From the NCBI RefSeq assembly GCF_039954625.1, contig NZ_CP157199.1, forward strand, positions 620,001-684,000: a stretch of DNA of 64,000 nt, written 5' to 3'. A program made the position numbers and the translations under genes. Each line of letters begins with the position of its first letter. Position 1 is the first letter of the stretch. Positions 1 to 7,620 of the stretch are shown here, one piece after another. Below the pieces are notes generated by a model. It was not told the origin of the DNA, searched no databases, and worked only from the letters and a program-made list of their open reading frames with translations. This DNA comes from Pontimicrobium sp. SW4. GTDB taxonomy: Bacteria > Bacteroidota > Bacteroidia > Flavobacteriales > Flavobacteriaceae.

Positions 1-455
1 TTATTGAAGTTGGTCGTGTACATGCCATTGGAGCAGGAGTGATGTTGGCCGAAATACAACAAACAAGTGATATTACTTATCGTGTCTATGATTGGGATAG
101 AACAGATGATGAAGGGAATGAAAGAGAATTGCATAACGATTTAGCTATTGATGCCATCGATTTTAATATGAAAGATGATTTTAGAGTATCTTATAGTAAG
201 CAAGAAAATCAAACTAATAAAATGGTTTCTTGTCCTTATTTCACAACAAATTTTATTCATCTTACACAAACAATTAAAAAAGAGAATCATTACGATTCTT
301 TCATAATATATATATGTGTAGATGGAGAAATAAATATAAATAGTAAAGGTTTTTCTGAAACAATTGCGAAGGGAGAAACTGTTTTGATTCCCGCTGCCTT
401 AAAGCAATTTGAATTAGAATCAAACAATGCAAAACTTTTAGAGGTTTATGTGTAA
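1..455 (+). CDS. manA: Mannose-6-phosphate isomerase, class I (3' end only)
   Basis: C-terminal part of a zinc-dependent phosphomannose isomerase, which interconverts mannose-6-phosphate and fructose-6-phosphate. The reading frame is open from base 3, before any start codon, and opens with the family motif GRVHAIGAGVMLAEIQQ followed by SDITYRVYDWDR, part of the conserved active-site region of type I enzymes. The last ~70 residues form the small C-terminal cupin-like domain (GETVLIPAALKQFEL). The 5' part, including the N-terminal zinc ligands, lies outside the window. A GTG at 39 could be taken as a start but is internal to the conserved motif. Family assignment is firm. Confidence 0.93.
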   Translation, partial: IEVGRVHAIGAGVMLAEIQQTSDITYRVYDWDRTDDEGNERELHNDLAIDAIDFNMKDDFRVSYSKQENQTNKMVSCPYFTTNFIHLTQTIKKENHYDSFIIYICVDGEININSKGFSETIAKGETVLIPAALKQFELESNNAKLLEVYV

Positions 456-462
456 AATTCCG

Positions 463-472
463 TAATTTTGCA
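463..472 (+). promoter_or_regulatory. Promoter -7 element for the gene at 494
   Basis: TAATTTTGCA matches the Bacteroidetes -7 consensus TAnnTTTG, here with the common CA extension, 21 bp before the ATG at 494. No clear -33 TTTG is present at the ideal distance. The same word recurs upstream of the genes at 15426, 42476 and 58815. Confidence 0.6.
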
Positions 473-493
473 GAAATTAATTTTTATTATAAA

Positions 494-760
494 ATGGCAA
501 ACGTTAGAAATTTAAAAAAGGATATAAACTACGTTCTTGGAGATATTATTGAAGCAGTTTATTTTTGGGAATATGAAAATACAGATAAAGACACTAAAAA
601 AAGTGAAGCTGTAATTGATGAAGCAATTGAAACTTTTGACGATTTAATTGCAAAGGTAAATGATAAAAGTGTTGAAGATAAGAAAGCACACTTTAAAAGT
701 ATAAATCAAGAGCTCGAGTCTAAAGGACGAGCATTAATTGAAAAAATCAATAGACTATAA
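494..760 (+). CDS. Conserved small acidic protein of unknown function
   Basis: Predicted 88-residue soluble protein with no signal peptide or membrane segment. It is rich in Glu, Asp and Lys and probably helical throughout, with a heptad-like C-terminal half (DDLIAKVNDKSVEDKKAHFKSINQELESKGRALIEKINRL). I recognise no named domain. It has its own promoter-like element 21 bp upstream and ends at a strong terminator, so it is probably a one-gene transcript behind manA. Expression is supported by promoter and terminator rather than by homology. Function unknown. Confidence 0.8.
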   Translation: MANVRNLKKDINYVLGDIIEAVYFWEYENTDKDTKKSEAVIDEAIETFDDLIAKVNDKSVEDKKAHFKSINQELESKGRALIEKINRL

Positions 761-761
761 T

Positions 762-790
762 AAAAAAGGCGCTTTTAAAGCGCCTTTTTT
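762..790. terminator. Bidirectional intrinsic terminator
   Basis: GGCGCTT and AAGCGCC pair around a TTA loop, with A6 before and T6 after the stem. It can serve the 494 gene on the plus strand and the convergent gene ending at 789 on the minus strand. Confidence 0.9.
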
Positions 791-1490
791 ATTGTTTGTC
801 TTCCTCTTTACGTTGTTTAATAAACTTATCTAGTTCTAAACCATATTTAGAATTTGCCACATGTTGTGGTAATGCTTTATATATAGTGTCTAAAAACTTG
901 GTGTTAGCATCATAAATTTCAGATATAGCAATATAAGGAGCCACTTCACTATCTTTATTATTTATAGCAAAATTAATAGCGTATAAGTATTTACGCTTAA
1001 GTAAGCTATTAGCTTCAGCTGTTTTTGCATTAGCTTCAGCTGTATCTCCACTCACTTGTGCTTCTAATTTGGCTTTAATAATATCTAAATTTTTATTATT
1101 GAATTGAGAAATCATATTTTTAAACTCAGTGTATTTCTCTTGTTGAGAAGATCCTTTGATAGTATGTTTAAAAGGGAAATCTTTTAGTGTTGCATTAATT
1201 TCGGTAATACCTTTATCAGCAAAAAAAGCTATTCTTGATTCTTCTGAACTATTTTTATCTAACATTAGTAATAGTACTTCAGGCTCTTCAAGAGTGCTTT
1301 GTAATATAAAAGATTGTTCGCCATTAATAACCATCGAATCTAAAACAACTAAAGAAGAATCTTTTAGCTGTTGAAGGTAAACAGTTCCTTTTTTTAAACC
1401 TTTAATAGTTCCAGTAACTGTTAAATCGGCTTCTTTTTTACCGCAAGAAATAATAGTAAGTGCTATTAATAAAAATGTGAGTTTTTTCAT
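789..1490 (-). CDS. DUF4369-type lipoprotein
   Basis: 233-residue lipoprotein. The signal peptide ends in a lipobox (LTIISCGKK, Cys16). The mature N-terminus is a DUF4369-like beta domain: LTVTGTIKGLKKGTVYLQQLKDSSLVVLDSMVINGEQSF. In Bacteroidetes this domain usually precedes a thioredoxin/TlpA domain, but here the C-terminal half is charged and helical and has no CxxC motif, so this is a stand-alone version. Probably attached to the inner or outer membrane facing the periplasm. Function unknown. It converges on the terminator at 762-790. Confidence 0.8.
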   Translation of the reverse strand: MKKLTFLLIALTIISCGKKEADLTVTGTIKGLKKGTVYLQQLKDSSLVVLDSMVINGEQSFILQSTLEEPEVLLLMLDKNSSEESRIAFFADKGITEINATLKDFPFKHTIKGSSQQEKYTEFKNMISQFNNKNLDIIKAKLEAQVSGDTAEANAKTAEANSLLKRKYLYAINFAINNKDSEVAPYIAISEIYDANTKFLDTIYKALPQHVANSKYGLELDKFIKQRKEEDKQ

Positions 1491-1537
1491 TTATAAAAAA
1501 TTATGTCGGCAAATATCTTATATTAATTTATTATATA

Positions 1538-2806
1538 CTAACCAGCAGCAGCTATTTTCATTAGTTCTGCACATAATATTGCTCCATAAGTTCCAACAAC
1601 ATATCCAAATACTGCTAATAATGCACCAACAGTGGCAAGCGATGGATGAAAAGCTGCAGCTACCACAGGTGCTGAAGCGGCTCCACCAACATTTGCTTGA
1701 CTGCCTACAGCCAAAAAGAAATAAGGAGCCTTAATGATTTTTGCAACCAAAATTAATAGTCCTGCATGTATCGCCATCCAAACTAATCCAATTAAGATTA
1801 AACCAGGATTTTCAAAAATTTTACCTAAATCCATTTTCATTCCAATGGTCGCCACAAGAATATATATAAATACACTTCCAATTTTACTTGCTCCTGCACC
1901 TTCATAATTTTTTGCTTTCGTAAATGATAAAAGGATACCTATCAGTGTAGCTATACTTATTAACCAAAAGAAACTACTACCAAATGATGATAAAGCACTT
2001 TTTGGATTACTCACAGCTTCAAAGTTGTCATTTAAGAAAGTTGAGATTTTTTCTGAACCAAAGTGTGCAATTCCAACAGCTGTAAAAGCAAATGTTAGAA
2101 TAATAATTAAATCGGTTAGTGAAGGGTTTCTGGTTATTTTATCAGTAAATTTTTGCACTTTATTTTGCAATTCATCTATGGCCGAATTATCAGCTTTAAG
2201 CCATTTGTCAATTTTTTTACGTTTTCCAATTCCAAGTAAAATAATAGCCATCCAAATATTAGCCACAACTATATCTACTAACACCATGCCTCCATAAAGC
2301 GTTTGGTCGTACTCATAAATTTCTAGCATAGCAGCTTGATTGGCACCACCACCAATCCAACTTCCAGCCAGTGTTGCTAACCCCCTCCAAACAGCTTCAA
2401 ATCCAGCTCCTCCAACTGTTTCTGGTGAGAAAGTTGAAATTAATAAAATAGCTAACGGACCACCTACAATGATACCTATAGTTCCTGTAAAAAACATAAT
2501 TAAGGCTTTCCAACCTAGATTAAAAATTGCTTTTAAATCAATGCTAATAGTTAGTAATACTAACGAAGCAGGTAATAAATAACGGCTTGCTACAAAGTAA
2601 GTTTGAGTAATATCAGCCGAGATTAGCCCTAAGGAATTGAATATTGCTGGAATCATATAACACATCAATAATCCAGGAATAATTTTGTAAAACTTATTCC
2701 AAAATCCTGTTTTTTTTGCTTCCGTGTAAAAAACAAAGCCTAGAGAAAGCATTAATAGCCCAAAAACAATTGCGTCATTTGTGAAAAGAGGTGACGTATT
2801 TTCCAT
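1538..2806 (-). CDS. DUF819 family integral membrane protein
   Basis: 422-residue polytopic inner-membrane protein of the DUF819 (YjcL-like) family. About ten to eleven hydrophobic segments are visible, with a short cytoplasmic linker near residues 195-230 (GKRKKIDKWLKADNSAIDEL). Glycine-rich membrane motifs such as GSWIGGGANQAAMLE and VGSQANVGGAASAPVVAAAF resemble those of the family and of secondary carriers in general. Substrate unknown; a transporter role is inference. Start is ATG at 2806. It stands alone, with 47 bp to the lipoprotein gene downstream. Confidence 0.85.
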   Translation of the reverse strand: MENTSPLFTNDAIVFGLLMLSLGFVFYTEAKKTGFWNKFYKIIPGLLMCYMIPAIFNSLGLISADITQTYFVASRYLLPASLVLLTISIDLKAIFNLGWKALIMFFTGTIGIIVGGPLAILLISTFSPETVGGAGFEAVWRGLATLAGSWIGGGANQAAMLEIYEYDQTLYGGMVLVDIVVANIWMAIILLGIGKRKKIDKWLKADNSAIDELQNKVQKFTDKITRNPSLTDLIIILTFAFTAVGIAHFGSEKISTFLNDNFEAVSNPKSALSSFGSSFFWLISIATLIGILLSFTKAKNYEGAGASKIGSVFIYILVATIGMKMDLGKIFENPGLILIGLVWMAIHAGLLILVAKIIKAPYFFLAVGSQANVGGAASAPVVAAAFHPSLATVGALLAVFGYVVGTYGAILCAELMKIAAAG

Positions 2807-2928
2807 TTATAGTTAGTTTTATTATGCCGTAAAATAAGAAAATAAAACGTTCTTTAAGGTTTGAGTAAATAAAAAAGTACCATTTTTAAATTGAAAATGA
2901 TGCTTTTTAAGGTTGATTGTAAAAATAA

Positions 2929-5121
2929 TTAGATATTAAGCCAATAGGTTAATTTAACATTAAAAGATCGTACTCTTGGAGCAAATATGTTGTCGGTAAA
3001 ATAGTTGTCATTATATACTACAAACAAATCTGATAAAGGTGCGAAACGCCATTGTAAACGTGTGTTGATACTAAAGTTATCTCTTTGGGTACTATATTGT
3101 ATAAAGGTTGCCCAAAATATATTTTTGTTGAAGGTGACGTCAAACTTTGGACCAATTAACCAAATTGATGCGTCTGGATATGGATTTGGTAAATTAATTT
3201 TATCGTAATTTACTTGGATAGATGCTAAAAAATATGGTTGTAACCTCCAAGACATTGTTCCTCCAAGAGAATACTTTTTACCATTATAAAATTGACCTAT
3301 AGATGGTTGTATGTTAAAAGATAATGCCTTACGTTGATCTGACCTATAGCTAGCTTCAAAGCTTGTGTAATGATAACCTTTATTTCCTGGAAGTGGAATT
3401 CCACCATCTGTTCTTGTAGGATCAAAGCTATCATAAAGATGTGTAAACCGATTAAACATTTGTAACTCTATGTTTGATGTGTTTTTCATTTCGGCTTTCC
3501 AACTAGTTACAATTGTATGATCGGATTTTTCGAAGTCTAATTCTGGTCTCCATAAATAGAATGGCATAACTGTAATACTATGCTTCTGTATGGCTCCTGT
3601 TTTTGGCCAAAATACGCGTTCAATTTTTGGACTAATTTTAAAAACATCTGTTCGTCTAATAAAACCTAAATCGGATCTAAAATTATCGCCAACATAAATA
3701 GCTCCAAAGCTTAAATTCCAATTTTTACTATTATATTCTGTTGTTGCTCCAGAAGAAATATCTTTTCCACTAGTATCTGGCGAAAACGATTTGTGGAAAA
3801 AGTATTTACCAATCCATGTGTTGTCTTCTGATGCTAGTCGGTAGTCTAGGCCAAAAACACGATTGTATTTGTCTTCATTTGCTAAAAAATCATAATCTTT
3901 TGTTGCTTGTTTATTAATAAACATGAAACTAATGTTAGAACGATTAAAGAGTTTATGTTGTGCAGTGATTACTGCATTATTTGTGGCTGGAATTTCATTT
4001 GCTACGTCTTCAGCGGTTTGCATATTTAAAATTCCTAGTCGTAAATTATTACTTATTTTTCCGCTAAGGCGAGCTCCAGCAATAATATCATTTTCTATGC
4101 TATTTCCATCTACATCTCTTGCAATACCTATGCGTCTTGAAAAGAAAGGATTAGCGTCTCTGTCATTTCCAAAATCGGCAAATAAATCGCTATTTTCTAT
4201 AAAAAACTGCCTTCTTTCAGGTAATGATACTTCAAATCTTGTTAAGTTGGTGACTTGTTGGTCGACTTCAACTTGAGAAAAATCAGGGTTAACCGTAAGG
4301 TCAAGATTCATACTATTACCAATAGTCATTTTTGCATCACCACCATATTTAAAATCTTCAGTTGTGATTCCGTTTTCGTAATCTTTCCCAATTAAACCAT
4401 TAACATATGGAATAATTGAAATTGGTGTTTTTGAATTACCTAAGGGCTTTTCAAAAATCATGTCTCCCATATAGGCCAAACTAAAAATTGGTTGATTTTG
4501 AGGAATTTGCATCCAAGTATTACGTTCGTTAGCTTGGGTATCGAAATGATAACTATTAAAACGCCATTTGGTTTCTCCTTCACGATATTTGAACGCCGAA
4601 AATGGAATAATCCATTCAACGGTATAATAGTTATCATGTACTACAGTTTCACTTCGCCATTTAGTATCCCACGCACCATTAAAGCCGCGTAATTCATTAC
4701 CACCTCCAGACAGTAATATTTCACGTTGCACTCCAGCTGGATTTGTACCAAATATAAATGCGTTTGTTCCGTCATTAAATGTGTCAAACATTAAGGTAAT
4801 GTTATCACTCCCTCCAGCTCTAAAATCACGACGTAATGATGGAATCACAAAGTTGTTTGAAGGCGCATTGACTTTCATACCAATATATAGGTTGGTATCA
4901 TCAAAGAGCATTTTTATATCAGCTTGTTGAGTTGCTTGTAACGAATCTGTCGGAAAATATTGCCAGAAATTTGTAGCAGATTCAGCATCATTCCAAACGG
5001 ATTCTTCTAAGTTTCCATCTAGAACAATTGGTGTGTCTATATATTTAACGGTAAATGATTTGTTTTGACTAAATCCAATAAAGACGGTAAATAAGGCGAA
5101 TAATATGAAGGTTTTTTTCAA
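2929..5121 (-). CDS. DUF5916 protein: CBM9-like domain plus outer-membrane barrel
   Basis: 730 residues with a signal peptide (cleavage near IGFSQ-NK). Residues ~25-200 look like a carbohydrate-binding family 9 fold: the opening IDTPIVLDGNLEESVWNDAE and WIIPFSAFKYREGETKWRFNSYH are typical. The remainder is a DUF5916 beta-strand region with alternating aromatic residues, probably an outer-membrane barrel. The C-terminus ends in a short strand (SFNVKLTYWLNI). The family is common in Flavobacteriia. A role in binding or transporting an extracellular ligand is plausible but unproven. A second CBM9-type protein occurs in the trp operon at 49123-50211, without the barrel. Confidence 0.88.
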   Translation of the reverse strand: MKKTFILFALFTVFIGFSQNKSFTVKYIDTPIVLDGNLEESVWNDAESATNFWQYFPTDSLQATQQADIKMLFDDTNLYIGMKVNAPSNNFVIPSLRRDFRAGGSDNITLMFDTFNDGTNAFIFGTNPAGVQREILLSGGGNELRGFNGAWDTKWRSETVVHDNYYTVEWIIPFSAFKYREGETKWRFNSYHFDTQANERNTWMQIPQNQPIFSLAYMGDMIFEKPLGNSKTPISIIPYVNGLIGKDYENGITTEDFKYGGDAKMTIGNSMNLDLTVNPDFSQVEVDQQVTNLTRFEVSLPERRQFFIENSDLFADFGNDRDANPFFSRRIGIARDVDGNSIENDIIAGARLSGKISNNLRLGILNMQTAEDVANEIPATNNAVITAQHKLFNRSNISFMFINKQATKDYDFLANEDKYNRVFGLDYRLASEDNTWIGKYFFHKSFSPDTSGKDISSGATTEYNSKNWNLSFGAIYVGDNFRSDLGFIRRTDVFKISPKIERVFWPKTGAIQKHSITVMPFYLWRPELDFEKSDHTIVTSWKAEMKNTSNIELQMFNRFTHLYDSFDPTRTDGGIPLPGNKGYHYTSFEASYRSDQRKALSFNIQPSIGQFYNGKKYSLGGTMSWRLQPYFLASIQVNYDKINLPNPYPDASIWLIGPKFDVTFNKNIFWATFIQYSTQRDNFSINTRLQWRFAPLSDLFVVYNDNYFTDNIFAPRVRSFNVKLTYWLNI

Positions 5122-5199
5122 TGTAAATCTTGGTTGGTTAGCATAAAATTAAAGGAATAATTTTTAATACTAATACAATTGAAAAACTTTATGATTGTT

Positions 5200-5358
5200 T
5201 TAAGATTCTTTTGGTTCTCGTTTTGCGTCTTTAAGGCTTTGCATAAGCATCCATTCTATTTGACCATTGGTACTCCTAAACTCATCGGAAGCCCATTTCT
5301 CAATAGCTTTTAACATATCTTCATTTACTCGCAATGCGAAAGCTTTCTTTTTCGCCAT
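5200..5358 (-). CDS. Arc-like ribbon-helix-helix DNA-binding protein
   Basis: 52-residue protein beginning MAKKKAFALRVNEDMLKAIE. The pattern KKAFALRVNEDMLKAIEKWASDEFRSTNGQIEWMLMQSLKDA matches the strand-helix-helix of Arc/MetJ-type repressors: the basic/hydrophobic strand (residues 4-11) would enter the DNA groove, followed by two helices. It is the last gene of the SPFH/DUF1648 operon, 10 bp after the DUF1648 gene. Such proteins bind DNA as dimers on tandem half-sites; tandem ATGATAT repeats spaced 11 bp at the operon promoter (7084-7106) are candidate targets, which would make it an autoregulator (inference). Confidence 0.85.
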   Translation of the reverse strand: MAKKKAFALRVNEDMLKAIEKWASDEFRSTNGQIEWMLMQSLKDAKREPKES

Positions 5359-5368
5359 TTCTTCTTCT

Positions 5369-5872
5369 TTATTTATTCATTTTTTTCATGTACACTATAA
5401 GCACAATAGGTAATATAACACTTATACCAATGACAACAGGAACAAACCAGGTTCCGAGATTAAATTGTTTGCCAAAGGCTGATTCTACTATCATATACGT
5501 TACATATGTCATTAAAAGTACACAAAGAAAGTTTACTACTCTTAGAACGCGTGTGCTAAAGCGGTAATTTTTTAGCGCATTTTCTTCTGTTATGTTTACC
5601 ATATAATTATGCATATGTGGATATTTATTCAAAATAAATAAGCCAACATATATAACTGTAGCAATCACTGGAATAATCCAAATTGTTAGCTTGTTTCCAT
5701 AACCATCTGGTTCTCCAGTACCATTAAAATGTGTAGCTATAGTATCTGGAAGGTCAAAGTAATTTATAATACAATAGCACCACATTAAAATGAGCAATGT
5801 GATTGAGATAAGTTCAATAACAATATCTACTGTTTCAAAAGATACTTTTATACGAGGTCTTTTATTGTTCAT
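5369..5872 (-). CDS. DUF1648 domain membrane protein
   Basis: 167-residue membrane protein with four hydrophobic segments (about residues 16-40, 67-85, 107-128, 143-162). Between segments 1 and 2 is the DUF1648 signature LPDTIATHFNGTGEPDGYGNK, known from SdpI-like immunity proteins and other membrane proteins. The start ATG overlaps the terminal TAA of the degenerate frame upstream (TAATG), a remnant of translational coupling. It lies between the broken DUF4177-like gene and the Arc-like gene. Function unknown; it has no partner toxin nearby, so an immunity role is not supported. Confidence 0.85.
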   Translation of the reverse strand: MNNKRPRIKVSFETVDIVIELISITLLILMWCYCIINYFDLPDTIATHFNGTGEPDGYGNKLTIWIIPVIATVIYVGLFILNKYPHMHNYMVNITEENALKNYRFSTRVLRVVNFLCVLLMTYVTYMIVESAFGKQFNLGTWFVPVVIGISVILPIVLIVYMKKMNK

Positions 5873-6033
5873 TATCTATTTTTATTACGTTCAAGTGCAA
5901 TGAAGAAGGTGCTTTATGCCGTATGTGATACAACCCAACCTTCTCTTGCATATTGATTAAAAGTATTTCTAGCCTCTGATTCTTATCTTTTAAACTCTAA
6001 TCTTTGGGCTATTACTTTATATACTTTTATAAA
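5873..6033 (-). pseudogene. Remnant of a DUF4177-like small gene
   Basis: Reading minus from 6033, one frame gives FIKVYKVIAQRLEFKR, a stop (5983-5985), ESEARNTFNQYAREGWVVSH then TA, a second stop (5914-5916), STFFIALERNKNR and a final stop at 5873-5875. The pattern YKVI, N-Y-x-x-E-G-W and a closing hydrophobic strand with E/K-R resembles DUF4177 proteins. Its final stop overlaps the DUF1648 start codon. Two TAA codons and no good start indicate a decayed gene between the glycine-zipper and DUF1648 genes. The DUF4177 assignment rests on a short motif; a sequencing error could explain one stop but hardly both. Confidence 0.6.
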
Positions 6034-6209
6034 CTATTATTATCTTGTTTAATATAGAATACGGCAATCAATATACCAATTATTGATCCTATCATGGAAC
6101 CATATACAATACCAAGTGCAATATTATTAACTACGACTCCAAATGTTGTTCCTATGCTTGATCCTAATGCACTGCCTATAGCAATACTATATACTTGTTT
6201 TTTATTCAT
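6027..6209 (-). CDS. Small glycine-zipper membrane protein
   Basis: 60 residues: a short basic N-terminus (MNKKQ), two hydrophobic segments, and a charged tail (KQDNNSL). Both segments carry small-residue spacing GSALGSSIGTTFG and GSMIGSIIGILIA, typical of glycine-zipper helices that pack closely in membranes. It starts directly after the SPFH gene stop, so the two are co-transcribed. A role in assembling or anchoring the SPFH oligomer is inference from position. Confidence 0.75.
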   Translation of the reverse strand: MNKKQVYSIAIGSALGSSIGTTFGVVVNNIALGIVYGSMIGSIIGILIAVFYIKQDNNSL

Positions 6210-6210
6210 T

Positions 6211-7071
6211 TTAGTGATTTAAAGTACCAGTATTTAATACAGGTGATGCATCTTTATCGCCGCAAAGTATTACCATTAAGTTGCTAACCATAGCTGCTTT
6301 GCGTTCTTCATCTAGTTCAACAATTTGTTTTTTTCCTAATTCTTCTAATGCCATTTCTACCATACTTACTGCACCTTCAACAATTTTATGTCTTGCAGCG
6401 ACTATTGCTGTTGCTTGTTGGCGTTTTAGCATAGCATTTGCAATTTCTTGAGCATACGCTAGATAACCTATGCGAGCTTCAAGAACTTCAATACCTGCAA
6501 TAGATAAGCGTTCGTCAATTTCTTTTTCTAATGCTTCACTAACTTCATTGACACTTGAGCGTAAAGTGATATCTTCTTTGTGTCCTTCATCAGCAAAATT
6601 ATCATAAGGATACATACTAGCTAATTTACGTACCGCAGCATCAGTTTGTACACGGACAAAGTTTTCAAAATTATCTACATCAAAAGCTGCTTTGTATGTG
6701 TTTTGAACGCGCCATACTAAAATAGTACTAATCATTACTGGGTTACCTAGTTTATCATTTACTTTAAGGCGCTCACTATCAAAGTTACTCGCTCTTAACG
6801 ATATTTTCTTTTTGGTATAAAAAGGATTAACCCAATAGAAGCCATTTTTTTTCACTGTTCCAACATATTTTCCAAAAAGCAGCAAAACTCTTGAATTGTT
6901 AGGCTGAACCATTATAAATCCAGGAGCAATAAAAATAGCTGCTAATACAGCAAAAGCAGGCCAAGGACTTTGCAAAGCAATTGCTGAGACTATGCCTCCA
7001 AAAAACAAAACTAAAAATGCAAACAACATTAGGTAACCATTAGCTGGGACAATAATTCTCTCTTCTTTCAT
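6211..7071 (-). CDS. SPFH/Band 7 domain membrane protein
   Basis: 286-residue stomatin/prohibitin/flotillin-type protein. Two N-terminal hydrophobic segments (residues ~8-52) precede the SPFH domain (roughly 55-230). Typical stretches are GKYVGTVKKNGFYWVNPFYTKKKISLR, GNPVMISTILVWRVQNTYKAAFDVDNFENFV and RLSIAGIEVLEARIGYLAYAQEIANAMLKRQQATAIVAARHKIVEGAV. These proteins form membrane-bound oligomeric rings or microdomains. First gene of an operon with the glycine-zipper, DUF1648 and Arc-like genes, driven by the promoter at 7106-7136. Confidence 0.93.
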   Translation of the reverse strand: MKEERIIVPANGYLMLFAFLVLFFGGIVSAIALQSPWPAFAVLAAIFIAPGFIMVQPNNSRVLLLFGKYVGTVKKNGFYWVNPFYTKKKISLRASNFDSERLKVNDKLGNPVMISTILVWRVQNTYKAAFDVDNFENFVRVQTDAAVRKLASMYPYDNFADEGHKEDITLRSSVNEVSEALEKEIDERLSIAGIEVLEARIGYLAYAQEIANAMLKRQQATAIVAARHKIVEGAVSMVEMALEELGKKQIVELDEERKAAMVSNLMVILCGDKDASPVLNTGTLNH

Positions 7072-7083
7072 GATATTTAAATT

Positions 7084-7106
7084 AAATGATATTAAAATGA
7101 TATCAT
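7084..7106. promoter_or_regulatory. Tandem operator-like repeats at the SPFH operon start
   Basis: AAATGATAT occurs at 7084-7092 and 7095-7103, 11 bp apart; the second copy extends into the perfect palindrome ATGATATCAT (7097-7106), abutting the -7 element. A further TGATAT lies at 7071-7076. An 11-bp period places sites on one face of DNA and suits ribbon-helix-helix dimers. The operon's own Arc-like product is the obvious candidate ligand (inference). Confidence 0.45.
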
Positions 7107-7136
7107 AAAGATATATAAATAAATTTATTTAACAAA
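7106..7136 (-). promoter_or_regulatory. Bacteroidetes-type promoter of the SPFH operon
   Basis: On the minus strand TTTG (7136-7133), a 19-bp spacer and TATCTTTA (7113-7106) fit TTTG-N19-TAnnTTTG with one mismatch in the last base. The expected start near 7099 gives a leader of about 28 nt before the ATG at 7071. Confidence 0.7.
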
Positions 7137-7164
7137 ATCTTTTTAAATATTAATTTTTGGCATG

Positions 7165-7295
7165 ATGATTGAATAAGTATAAATGTTACTACATATAAGT
7201 TTTTAAAAGTGTGGTTACTTTAATAAAACGTAGTAACAATTTTTGGTTGGTTAGTAGAAAAGCCTCGTATCTATCTAGAACGAGGCTTTTTCAGT
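7165..7295 (+). ncRNA. Candidate small RNA 1
   Basis: Follows the shared AT box at 7143-7158. TGTTACTAC (7184-7192) pairs perfectly with GTAGTAACA (7230-7238), and the transcript would end in the hairpin at 7258-7291 with a T5 tail. No open frame. The 5' end is a guess, as no full promoter is visible (the nearest word, TAATTTTTG, has one extra base). The hairpin also has T residues on the minus strand, so orientation is uncertain. Confidence 0.35.
7258..7291. terminator. Intrinsic terminator hairpin
   Basis: AAAGCCTCGT and ACGAGGCTTT form a 10-bp stem around an 11-nt loop and are followed by T residues on the plus strand (four also on the minus strand). No annotated gene ends here. Confidence 0.8.
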
Positions 7296-7405
7296 TTATA
7301 TAACATAATAAATAAGTAATACTAGTTGTGCATTTCATCGATAAAATGGCTATTTTAAACGATAAATGTTAAAATTATATGTATTTCATCGAATTAATAA
7401 TGTTG

Positions 7406-7439
7406 TTTGACGATAATTTAAATATTAATTTTACATTTG
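7406..7439 (+). promoter_or_regulatory. Promoter-like element for candidate small RNA 2
   Basis: TTTG (7406-7409), a 22-bp spacer and TACATTTG (7432-7439). The -7 word is an exact TAnnTTTG match; the spacer is longer than the usual 19. Confidence 0.45.
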
Positions 7440-7445
7440 GTGTGT

Positions 7446-7585
7446 ACTAAAATTTAGTTTTTAGTTCAATGGATTAATTAATTAATATTTGCGTTATGTA
7501 ATAGAATTAGAGACCCTAAATCTATCTTCGTAAGATAAAAGCAAATAAGAAAGCCGAGGTTGAGGGACCTCGGCTTTTATTTTAT
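7446..7585 (+). ncRNA. Candidate small RNA 2
   Basis: Predicted ~130-nt transcript from the promoter at 7406-7439 to the terminator at 7550-7578. It contains a small hairpin, TATCTT-CGT-AAGATA, near 7523-7537. No open frame of note. Because a strong terminator separates it from the dipeptidase ATG at 7621, a simple 5' UTR is less likely than an independent RNA or an attenuated leader. Confidence 0.4.
7550..7578 (+). terminator. Intrinsic terminator ahead of the dipeptidase gene
   Basis: AAAGCCGAGGT pairs with ACCTCGGCTTT around a 6-nt loop, followed by T residues. It lies 43 bp upstream of the ATG at 7621. Confidence 0.85.
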
Positions 7586-7620
7586 ATTATTTTTTAACTT
7601 AGTAAATTAAATAATGTAAA

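Larger units (their letters stand above)
7072..7620. other. Gene-free intergenic region between SPFH operon and dipeptidase
   Basis: No convincing protein-coding frame. It holds the SPFH promoter and operator repeats, two strong hairpin terminators (7258-7291, 7550-7578) with no gene in front of either, a 9-bp inverted repeat (7184-7192 with 7230-7238), the exact direct repeat ATTTCATCGA (7332-7341 and 7383-7392, 51 bp apart), and two copies of TTTAAATATTAATTTT (7143-7158; 7418-7433), each a short way ahead of one terminator. The arrangement suggests two short non-coding transcripts. Confidence 0.7.

Noticed and set aside
5369..5872. Immunity protein of a toxin system (SdpI-like)
   Set aside because: DUF1648 is shared with SdpI, but no toxin or export gene is adjacent and the operon is otherwise SPFH-type.
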